Assembly (NCBI GenBank): GCA_030428885.1
Contig: JAUIEJ010000013.1
Location: 1-64,000, forward strand
Reading direction: 5' to 3'
DNA: 64,000 nt
DNA from: Gemmatimonadota bacterium
GTDB taxonomy: Bacteria > Gemmatimonadota > Gemmatimonadetes > Longimicrobiales > Gaopeijiaceae
Shown here piece after piece: positions 8,792 through 15,440 of this stretch (position 1 is its first letter; each line of letters starts with the position of its first letter). Both the position numbers and the translations under genes were made by a program. A model generated the notes under the pieces. That model saw nothing but the letters and a program-made list of their open reading frames with translations. It made no database searches and had not been told where the DNA came from.

Positions 8792-10747
8792 ATGTGCGGC
8801 TTCGCTGGATTCATCGACCCCGCCCTCCCCGGCGCCCACGGTCCCGACGACGTGCTCCGGGCCATGGTGTCCACCATCGAGCACCGGGGGCCCGACGACG
8901 TCGGCTACGAGAGCGACCCCGACCTGGGGGTGTTCCTGGGCTTCCGACGCCTCTCCATCCAGGACCTGAGCGCCCTGGGGCACCAGCCCATGGAGTCGGC
9001 GTCGAAGCGCTTCGTCATGGTGTTCAACGGCGAGGTCTACAACTTCCTGGAACTCCGGGTGGAGCTTCAGGAGCTGGGATTCTCGTTCCGGGGCGGGAGC
9101 GACACGGAGGTGATCCTGGCGGCCTTCGAGGCCTGGGGACCCGAAGCGGCCGTGGCCCGCCTCCGGGGCATGTTCGCCTTCGCCCTCTTCGATCGGCACG
9201 AGCGGGCCCTCTGGCTCGCCCGGGACCGCATGGGCATCAAGCCCCTCTACGTCTCCCGCCGGGGACCGGCCCTGGTCTTCGGCTCCGAGCTCCGGACCCT
9301 ACTTCCCCACCCCCGCATCGAAGCCCGGGGCGACCGGGAGGCGGCCTGGCACTACCTGCGCACGCTCTACGTCCCGGCGCCCCTCTCCATGCTCGAGGGC
9401 GTGGAAAAGCTCCTGCCGGGCACCCTCGTGCGCTTCGGACTCGGGCCCGACGGCGTGGAGTCCCGTCGCGAGCACCGCTTCTGGAATCTGGAAGAGGTGG
9501 CGTCGGCCTCGGTGGAGACCGGCCGCACCCCGGACGAGGCGGTGGACCAGCTCCACGACATCCTGGCCGAGTCGATCCGGCTTCGCCTCGTGGCGGACGT
9601 TCCCGTGGGAGCCCTCCTCTCCGGGGGCATCGATTCGTCGCTGGTGGTGGCCCTCATGGCAGCCCAGATGGACCAGCCGGTGCGGACCTTCACCATCCGC
9701 TTCGACGATCCCCGCTTCGATGAAGGACCCATGGCCGCCGAGGTGGCGGAGCGGCTGGGCGCCCGCCACACCGCCGTGGAGATGCCCACGTCCCGGGTGC
9801 GGGATCTGATCCCCGAACTGGGCCACATCCTCGACGAACCCCTGGCCAATCCCTCCATCCTCCCGACCCTCCTGGTGTGTCAGGTGGCCCGGCAGGACGT
9901 GGTGGTGGCCCTCTCGGGCGACGGCGGCGACGAACTCTTCGGGGGCTACAACCGCTACGTCCAGGCGCCGGGCATCATCGGCAAGGCGTCGGCCATTCCC
10001 TCGGCGCTGCGCCCACTGGCGGCCCGCCTCATGGAAGCGGGCGTGGGGAGCTCGGCGGTGGAGGCCCTGGGGCGTCGCCTCCAGCCGGGGAACTACGGCG
10101 ATCAGCAATCGTTCTCGGCCCGCCTCCAGCGCGCGGCGGGGATCATCGGGGCCCGGGACGCCCGAGCCGCCTACCTCGAGGCCATGGCCGTGGGACTCCC
10201 CTCCCCTCCCGTCCCCGGGGCCCCGGGACCCAGCCCTCGCATCGACACCGGCGCCTTCGATCGCCACGACGGCAGCCTCTACGCCCGCATGGCGCTCCTG
10301 GACCAGCTCGACTACCTCCCCGACGACCTCCTGGCCAAGGTGGATCGGGCCTCCATGTGGACCGCCCTGGAGGCCCGGGTGCCCATCCTGGACCACAAGG
10401 TGGTGGAGTTCAGTTGGACGCTCCCCGACGACCAGAAGATCCGGGACGGCGTCACCAAGTGGCCCCTGCGCCGCCTGGTGGAGCGCTACCTGCCCAAAGA
10501 GCTCATGGAGCGCCCCAAGATGGGCTTCACCGTACCCGTGGAGCGGTGGCTCCGGGAAGACATGTCGGACTGGATGGCCGAACGCCTCCACCCCGACCAC
10601 CTGGCCCAGCGCGGCCTCTACGACCTCTCCGCCGTGGCCGACGTGCGGCGGCAGTTCGAGGGGGGCCGGGGCGATCTTGGGCTGGCCCTGTGGACCCTGG
10701 CGGTGCTGGAGGACTGGTCGGCCCGTCGCGGCGTCACGTTCGACTGA
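8792..10747 (+). CDS. asnB: Asparagine synthase (glutamine-hydrolysing) / amidotransferase
   Basis: Transfers glutamine amide nitrogen to an AMP-activated carboxylate, classically aspartate to asparagine. 651 residues. The start was chosen so that Cys2 (MCGFAGF) is the N-terminal glutaminase nucleophile; an upstream in-frame start would bury it. The class II glutaminase half has NGEVYNF and the GSDTEV loop. The synthetase half has the pyrophosphate loop SGGIDSS (277-283) and SGDGGDELFGGYNRY. It is about 100 residues longer than E. coli AsnB, like the amidotransferases often found in polysaccharide loci, and rfbB lies tail to tail with it. A sugar-amidating role is therefore possible. Stop codons of asnB and rfbB overlap by 14 bp. 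Confidence 0.9.
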   Translation: MCGFAGFIDPALPGAHGPDDVLRAMVSTIEHRGPDDVGYESDPDLGVFLGFRRLSIQDLSALGHQPMESASKRFVMVFNGEVYNFLELRVELQELGFSFRGGSDTEVILAAFEAWGPEAAVARLRGMFAFALFDRHERALWLARDRMGIKPLYVSRRGPALVFGSELRTLLPHPRIEARGDREAAWHYLRTLYVPAPLSMLEGVEKLLPGTLVRFGLGPDGVESRREHRFWNLEEVASASVETGRTPDEAVDQLHDILAESIRLRLVADVPVGALLSGGIDSSLVVALMAAQMDQPVRTFTIRFDDPRFDEGPMAAEVAERLGARHTAVEMPTSRVRDLIPELGHILDEPLANPSILPTLLVCQVARQDVVVALSGDGGDELFGGYNRYVQAPGIIGKASAIPSALRPLAARLMEAGVGSSAVEALGRRLQPGNYGDQQSFSARLQRAAGIIGARDARAAYLEAMAVGLPSPPVPGAPGPSPRIDTGAFDRHDGSLYARMALLDQLDYLPDDLLAKVDRASMWTALEARVPILDHKVVEFSWTLPDDQKIRDGVTKWPLRRLVERYLPKELMERPKMGFTVPVERWLREDMSDWMAERLHPDHLAQRGLYDLSAVADVRRQFEGGRGDLGLALWTLAVLEDWSARRGVTFD

Positions 10748-11804
10748 GGCGCTCCCGGCACCACGTCTCGTGGGCCACGAACCAGGCCACCGTGTCCCGT
10801 AGCCCGGCGCCCCACGTCACCTCCGGTCGCCACCCCACGGCCCGCTCCACCGCCGACGGGTCGGTGGCGTAGCGCCGGTCGTGCCCCGGCCGGTCGTCCA
10901 CGAAGGTCACCAGGTCGGCGTAGGGCCGCCCCGACGGCGCCGGGGCGAGTTCGTCCAGGAGCCCGCACACCGCCCTCACCACCTCCAGGTTCGTCTTCTC
11001 GCAACGGGCCCCGATGTCGTAGGTCTCGCCCACGACGCCCCGATCCAGCACCGCCGCCAGGGCACGGGCATGGTCGTCGACGTGGATCCAGTCCCGCACG
11101 TTGGTCCCGGCCCCGTAGAGGGGAATCGGCTCCCCCGCCAGCGCCCGGAGCACCACCACGGGAATCAGCTTTTCGGGAAACTGCCACGGCCCGTAGGTGT
11201 TGGTGCCGTGGGTGACGATGGCCGGCACCCCGTAGGTATGGGACCACGCCCGGACGAAATGGTCCGATGCGGCTTTGCTCGCCGCGTAGGGAGAGTGGGG
11301 CGCGTAGGGGCTGCCCTCGTGGAACCGCTCGGGCCCGGTGAGGGGGAGGTCGCCGTAGACCTCGTCGGTGGAGACGTGGACGAGACGAAACGACTCGCGG
11401 TGGCCGGCGCCGTCTCCATCGAGCCAGGTCCGCACGACATCGAGGAGGGTGGCCGTACCCACCACGTTGGTCCGGACGAAGGCCGCCGGGGCGTCGATGG
11501 AGCGGTCCACGTGGGACTCCGCTGCCAGGTGCACCACCGCCCCCGGCCGATGCCGGCGCACCACCTCCGTGAGGGCCGGCCCGTCGCACACGTCGACGTG
11601 CTCGAAGCTGTGCCGGGGGTGGTCGGCCAGGCCGGCCAGCACCCGGAGATCGCCCGCGTAGGTCAGGGCATCCACGGTGACGACCCGGTGGGCGGTGCGT
11701 CCGATCAGATGCCGCACCAACGCCGACCCCACGAACCCCGCCCCCCCCGTGACGAGAACGGTGCGAGGGGCGAGCCCTGGAGCGGAGGCGGTGGAATCGG
11801 TCAT
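10734..11804 (-). CDS. rfbB: dTDP-glucose 4,6-dehydratase
   Basis: Converts dTDP-glucose to dTDP-4-keto-6-deoxyglucose for rhamnose and other deoxysugars of surface glycans. 356 residues, the normal size. Extended SDR fold: NAD-binding GGAGFVGS near residue 20, the HVSTDEVYGD segment with Thr-Asp-Glu catalytic residues, and the YAASK pair (Tyr, Lys). The family signature before the substrate loop reads GTNTYGPWQFPEKLIP instead of the common SNNYGPYQFPEKLIP. The ATG at 11804 was chosen because the Rossmann strand begins shortly after it; the longer open frame upstream is Arg-rich and uncharacteristic. No rfbA, rfbC or rfbD is adjacent, so it is separated from the rest of its pathway. Confidence 0.9.
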   Translation of the reverse strand: MTDSTASAPGLAPRTVLVTGGAGFVGSALVRHLIGRTAHRVVTVDALTYAGDLRVLAGLADHPRHSFEHVDVCDGPALTEVVRRHRPGAVVHLAAESHVDRSIDAPAAFVRTNVVGTATLLDVVRTWLDGDGAGHRESFRLVHVSTDEVYGDLPLTGPERFHEGSPYAPHSPYAASKAASDHFVRAWSHTYGVPAIVTHGTNTYGPWQFPEKLIPVVVLRALAGEPIPLYGAGTNVRDWIHVDDHARALAAVLDRGVVGETYDIGARCEKTNLEVVRAVCGLLDELAPAPSGRPYADLVTFVDDRPGHDRRYATDPSAVERAVGWRPEVTWGAGLRDTVAWFVAHETWCRERLSRT

Positions 11805-11913
11805 CCCGATACGATGCCGCCGTCCCGGGCCCGAGGCCACCCCCGGACCTGACGCCTCCACCGCACCGGAGCGCCGATCCCCCCGGGTCGCGCCGCTGCG
11901 AGCCCCCCGAAGT

Positions 11914-12069
11914 CTCCACAACGGCTCGCCCCCGGCGCAGTGTGTCCGTTTGGGGGCGCCATACCGCCTCGATCCTCCACAACGCCGGGCGAGCGAGCCG
12001 GTTGTGGAGAGTTGATGCGCCCTGGGCGCTCGAATCTTCCACGGCGCACGATTTCGTGCACTTGTGGAG
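11914..12069. repeat. Symmetric cluster of four CTCCACAA / TTGTGGAG motifs
   Basis: CTCCACAAC occurs at 11914-11922 and 11975-11983. The reverse orientation GTTGTGGAG is at 12001-12009, with a near copy (TTGTGGAG) at 12062-12069. The outer and inner pairs share one centre near 11992, and the spacing between copies on each arm is 60-61 bp. The inner pair with flanking CCGG can fold into a hairpin (CTCCACAAC, bulged G, CCGG against CCGGTTGTGGAG). Flanks also partly match (AAnTCTCCACAA). It lies upstream of rfbB and looks like a multi-site operator or a structured RNA element; function unknown. Confidence 0.5.
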
Positions 12070-12108
12070 AGTTGGGGGCGTTCGGAAATCCCCCCCGCAA
12101 ACGCACGA

Positions 12109-12137
12109 CCCCCGCCCCGCACGAGGCGGGACGGGGG
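12109..12137 (-). terminator. Hairpin terminator after the TonB-dependent receptor
   Basis: Read on the minus strand, a GC-rich stem (CCCCCGTCCCGC against GCGGGGCGGGGG, one mismatch) with a four-base loop lies 25 bases after the receptor stop. It is followed by GTCGTGCGTTT rather than a clean T-run. The terminator at 15365 has the same stem edge and the same CGTGCGTTT tail, which supports both. Confidence 0.6.
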
Positions 12138-12161
12138 CCGGCGAACTCGGGGTTTCAGCGA

Positions 12162-14906
12162 TCAGTAGCGGATCGAGAACCCGACGTTGAACGAGCGCGG
12201 CAGGCCGATGAAGATCTCGGCATCGTCGGCGTCGTGGTCTCCGTCGAACCCGTTGAAGCTCGAGTTGTCGACGGCGTCCTGCACGTACATCTGGTCGAAC
12301 AGGTTGAAGACGTTCACGAAGAGGCGCACGTCTCCGCCCCGGGCACCCGGCAGCAGGTTGCTGACGTTGTACGACCCGTGGAGGTCGAACACGCTGTAGC
12401 CCGGCGCCTGCCAGGACTGGGTCGTGTCGTCCGGATCGGTCCGGCTGAACGGATCGTACTCGGCCCAGTGCTTGCCGAAGAGCTTGCTCACGAGCTGGAG
12501 CGACGCTCCGGCGGCCGGGAAGACCGACGCCGCCAGGGCGAACTGCGTCTGGGGCGCGTCACCGACCTTCAGGCCGTCGAGATAGAAGTCGAACGTCTGG
12601 ACCTCACCCGAGCCCTCGTCGGGGCGGTAGGTGCCCGACACGTCGTTGATGTACTCCCACTTGCCCAGCGACGCCGCGGCGTCGAACCGGAAGAGGGGGC
12701 TGGGCTGGAAGGCGCCCGACGCCTCGATCCCCATGTGGCGGGCATCGAGTCCCAGCAGGTTCACGAGACCGTCGGTGTTGTTGCCGTCGATGTTCCGGAC
12801 GAACTGGTTCCGGGTCCGGTCCCGCCACGTGGTGTGGTAGGCGTTGATGTCGAACGACACGCCGCTCTCCAGCGAGCGGTACGTGAAGCCGCCCTCGAAC
12901 GAGAGGAAGGTCTCGTTGGTCGGGTCGGGGTTCTTCACACCCGCGCCGTCGTCGATGACGCCGTCGAAGATCGGCACCTTGGAGACGTAACCCAGGTTCG
13001 TGTAGGTCGACCACTCGTCGGTCAGGTTGTAGACCGCACCACCCTTCACCTGGTAGCCCGTCAGGTTGCCCGACTCGAGCTTCAGGGTCTCGCTCGTGTT
13101 GACCTCGTCCCGCACGAAGAAGTTCTCGTACGAGTAGGAGATCTGCGACAGGCCGAACATCCCGAAGATCGAGCCCTTCTGGCTCGACTTCTCGGCCTGG
13201 AAGTGACCGCCGACCCAGTCCACCGTGTTCTGGTCGTTGTAGTCGATGCGGTCGCCGTAGGTGCGCTGCTGCGCGCCCTCGAACTCGTTGTCGTCATCGA
13301 TCCAGAACGACCCGCCCAGCAGGTCCCGGATGTCCCGGTAGTGGCTGATGGTGGCGGTCCGCCAGTCGACGCCCACCTCGGTGGTGAAGCCGTTGGCGAA
13401 GTCCTTCCGGAGCTTCGAGATCACGCCCCAGGTGTCCTGGCTGTTCACCGACGAGCGCAGGATACCGCCCGAGCCGATGTCGCTGGCCTGGTTGATGGCG
13501 ATGGTGGCGTCCCAGTCGGGATAGCGCTGCGTGTAGTCGTAGATCCACTGCACGCGACCGGCGTCCCGATTCTCGATGGTGCCCGAACCGCCGCCGTCGC
13601 CGCCCGAGTAGTACCCCACGGTGGAGAGGGTGAGGCCGTTCCCGAAGTACGAGTACCAGTTGAGGTTGGCCTGGGGCTTGTGGAAGTAGTTCTCCCGCTC
13701 CTGCAGGTAGCCGTCGAGCTGACGGTCGAAGCGACCGGTCTCGGGACCCACCGAGGCGTACTGCTGCTCGCGGTACGACGTGCTCACGGGCCCGATGTTC
13801 GGGCTCCAGCGCTTGCCGTCGATCTCGGGGGCCTGGGGGAAGTCGCTGAGGGCGGCCGGCTCATACCCGTCGAGGCCCGCGGCGAACTCCTGGTCGATGG
13901 TCCCGGCATTGAGCTTGTAGAGGTTCTGCCCGTGGGTCTGGGGCGCGCCCACGATGTAGAACTCGAGGCGGTTGGTGGGGCTCGCCTGGAACGACGAGGC
14001 CAGGTAGTAGGACCAGGCGTCGGTGTAGGCCCCGATGTACTGGCCGTCACCCGTCTTCTTCGACAGCACGCCCGTGATGGCGAACCGACCGATCTCACCG
14101 GTGGACGCGGTGGCCGTGGTCTTGAGGAACGACCCGCTGCCGAACTCCTGCTTGAGCTGCACCCCACCGGCCTGAGCCGTCGGGTCGGTGATCACGTTCA
14201 TGGTACCACCGATGGAGGGCGTGGCCAGGTTGACGGCCGACAGCCCCCGCTGGACCTGGATGCTGGTCGAGGCGTCGCCCAGACCGTCCCAGTTGGACCA
14301 GTACACCCACCCGTTCTCCATGTCGTTCACGGGCACGCCGTTGATCATGACGGCCGTGTTGCGCTGGCTGAAGCCCCGGACGTTGATCCGGGCGTCACCG
14401 GCGCCTCCACCCTGCTGGGTGGAATAGACGCTGGGCGTGGTGTTGAGGACCAGGGGCAGGTCGCGGGAACCGAGCTGGTTCTGGAGCTGCACCTTGTCCA
14501 CGTCGGTGAAGGCCACGGGCGTCTTCCGCTCCGTGGCCCGGGAGGCGAACACCTCGAGGCCGGCGATGGAGACCGCCTCGCTGGTCATCTCGAAGTCGAC
14601 GGTGCTGGCCTGGCCGGCGCTCACCATGACGTCGGCGCGGGTCTGGCTGGTGAAGCCGATGATCTGCACCTGAACCGTGTACCGGCCCGGGCGCAGGTTC
14701 GGAATGGTGTACCGACCCTGTGCGTCGGCCAGGGCGCCCGACTGGGCACCCGACGACGCCTCGGTCACGACGACCTGGGCGCCGGAGAGGGTCTGCCCCT
14801 CCGACGTCACCCGGCCCTCGATGGACCCGGGCGCCTGAGCGGCCAGGGGGGACCCCCCGAACGCCAGCAGCGCCGCGAGAACCGCGGGCAGACAGAGCTT
14901 TCTCAT
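12162..14906 (-). CDS. TonB-dependent outer-membrane receptor with carboxypeptidase-regulatory-like domain
   Basis: 914 residues. Energised by TonB-ExbB-ExbD, such receptors import a scarce ligand across the outer membrane; the ligand here is unknown. A signal peptide (MRKLCLPAVLAALLAFGG, cleavage near AAQA) precedes a carboxypeptidase-regulatory-like Ig domain (about 27-110; GRYTIPNLRPGRYTVQV). The plug domain follows (about 125-240; DARINVRGFSQRNTAVMING, PSIGGTMNVIT). The rest is a beta-barrel ending SIRY, the aromatic C-terminus typical of such barrels. The ATG at 14906 was chosen because AGGAGG stands 6 bases upstream and the signal peptide starts there. No SusD-like partner is adjacent. 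The leader carries a terminator-like hairpin just before the ribosome binding site. Confidence 0.9.
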   Translation of the reverse strand: MRKLCLPAVLAALLAFGGSPLAAQAPGSIEGRVTSEGQTLSGAQVVVTEASSGAQSGALADAQGRYTIPNLRPGRYTVQVQIIGFTSQTRADVMVSAGQASTVDFEMTSEAVSIAGLEVFASRATERKTPVAFTDVDKVQLQNQLGSRDLPLVLNTTPSVYSTQQGGGAGDARINVRGFSQRNTAVMINGVPVNDMENGWVYWSNWDGLGDASTSIQVQRGLSAVNLATPSIGGTMNVITDPTAQAGGVQLKQEFGSGSFLKTTATASTGEIGRFAITGVLSKKTGDGQYIGAYTDAWSYYLASSFQASPTNRLEFYIVGAPQTHGQNLYKLNAGTIDQEFAAGLDGYEPAALSDFPQAPEIDGKRWSPNIGPVSTSYREQQYASVGPETGRFDRQLDGYLQERENYFHKPQANLNWYSYFGNGLTLSTVGYYSGGDGGGSGTIENRDAGRVQWIYDYTQRYPDWDATIAINQASDIGSGGILRSSVNSQDTWGVISKLRKDFANGFTTEVGVDWRTATISHYRDIRDLLGGSFWIDDDNEFEGAQQRTYGDRIDYNDQNTVDWVGGHFQAEKSSQKGSIFGMFGLSQISYSYENFFVRDEVNTSETLKLESGNLTGYQVKGGAVYNLTDEWSTYTNLGYVSKVPIFDGVIDDGAGVKNPDPTNETFLSFEGGFTYRSLESGVSFDINAYHTTWRDRTRNQFVRNIDGNNTDGLVNLLGLDARHMGIEASGAFQPSPLFRFDAAASLGKWEYINDVSGTYRPDEGSGEVQTFDFYLDGLKVGDAPQTQFALAASVFPAAGASLQLVSKLFGKHWAEYDPFSRTDPDDTTQSWQAPGYSVFDLHGSYNVSNLLPGARGGDVRLFVNVFNLFDQMYVQDAVDNSSFNGFDGDHDADDAEIFIGLPRSFNVGFSIRY

Positions 14907-14928
14907 GGTCTTCCTCCTAAGGGACAAC

Positions 14929-14956
14929 AAAAACCCCGACTCAACCGGAGTCGGGG
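14929..14956 (-). terminator. Terminator-type hairpin in the receptor leader (candidate attenuator)
   Basis: On the minus strand CCCCGACTC, loop CGGTT, GAGTCGGGG forms a perfect 9-bp stem followed by TTTTT (14933-14929). It ends 11 bases before the AGGAGG of the receptor gene. A promoter cannot fit downstream of it, so receptor mRNA should contain it. That makes it a candidate attenuator rather than an ordinary gene-end terminator. Confidence 0.7.
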
Positions 14957-15138
14957 TGGGGGAACAACAAACGTTTCCAACGCGGCGTACAGAACCGTGC
15001 TACCCCACGAGAGGGCACCGACGAAGGGGTGGGAGACCCCGGACTGGAGGGCGGTGAAATCCGCCCGATCACCGGGCCCGAAGCGGGGCATGCTCGCAGT
15101 TCCGAAGGTGGATGGCGAGGGCGATCCTGACGACGGAA

Positions 15139-15170
15139 AAAAGCTAAACAGGCCCCGTTACAAACTCAAA
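15139..15170 (-). promoter_or_regulatory. Candidate promoter of the TonB-dependent receptor
   Basis: On the minus strand TTTG (15170-15167), 20 bases, then TAGCTTTT (15146-15139). This matches the Bacteroidota-type -33/-7 pattern TTTG-N19-21-TAnnTTTG better than the classic sigma-70 boxes. Transcription would start near 15131, giving a leader of about 225 nt. Confidence 0.4.
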
Positions 15171-15236
15171 GGGTGTCGGTAACGCCCACGTAAATCCGCC
15201 ACATTCCGACCCCCTTTCCGCCTTCCTGACGCCACC

Positions 15237-15265
15237 GTCAGATGTTCCCGACAGGAACACCTGAC
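15237..15265. repeat. Inverted repeat GTCAGATGTTCC / GGAACACCTGAC
   Basis: Two 12-base arms with one mismatch and a 5-base spacer, about 70 bp upstream of the candidate receptor promoter. The core CAGATGTTCC reappears exactly on the minus strand at 20260-20251, upstream of the large lipoprotein gene. A dimeric repressor or activator site is plausible; no T-tract argues against a terminator. Confidence 0.45.
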
Positions 15266-15364
15266 GCGCACCGTGGACGCTCGCCACACCGGCCCGCAGA
15301 AGAACCTCGTCCCCCCACCGACGAGGCCGGCCCGCAGGGCGCCCGGAGGGAGGAAACGCACGAA

Positions 15365-15392
15365 CCCCCGCCCAGCCGAAGCTGGACGGGGG
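15365..15392 (-). terminator. Hairpin terminator after the large lipoprotein, UUCG loop
   Basis: On the minus strand the stem CCCCCG, mismatch, CCAGC closes on a TTCG tetraloop (C-UUCG-G in RNA) about 50 bases after the stop at 15441. It is followed by TTCGTGCGTTT. The stem edge and tail resemble the terminator at 12109. Confidence 0.65.
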
Positions 15393-15440
15393 CCGTGTGT
15401 TCCTGCTGTCCGATCCTACTGGACAGCCCTCCGAAGAGGC

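Larger units (their letters stand above)
11805..12161. other. Intergenic region upstream of rfbB with symmetric CTCCACAA repeats
   Basis: These 357 bases carry no gene. They hold the receptor terminator at 12109-12137 and four copies of an 8-9-base motif arranged as a large inverted repeat at 11914-12069, both listed separately. The remaining 110 bases before the rfbB start show nothing I can name. Confidence 0.5.
14907..15440. other. Long leader and intergenic region upstream of the TonB-dependent receptor
   Basis: These 534 bases hold, in receptor transcription order, the upstream lipoprotein's terminator (15365-15392), an inverted repeat (15237-15265) and a candidate promoter (15139-15170). 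A leader of about 225 nt follows, ending in a terminator-type hairpin (14929-14956) before the AGGAGG. A 62-codon frame starting at ATG 15091 ends with TGA overlapping the receptor ATG. Whether it is translated is unclear (see findings). I could not match the leader to a known riboswitch class. Confidence 0.5.

Noticed and set aside
11914-12069. Replication origin with DnaA boxes
   Set aside because: Motifs read TTGTGGAG, not the TTATCCACA box; there is no AT-rich element and no dnaA or dnaN nearby.
11940-15182. A 1,080-codon plus-strand frame over the receptor
   Set aside because: Antisense shadow of the TonB-dependent receptor; no start context, no recognisable domain.
15237-15265. Intrinsic terminator
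   Set aside because: No T-tract on either strand, and a real terminator is already present at 15365.
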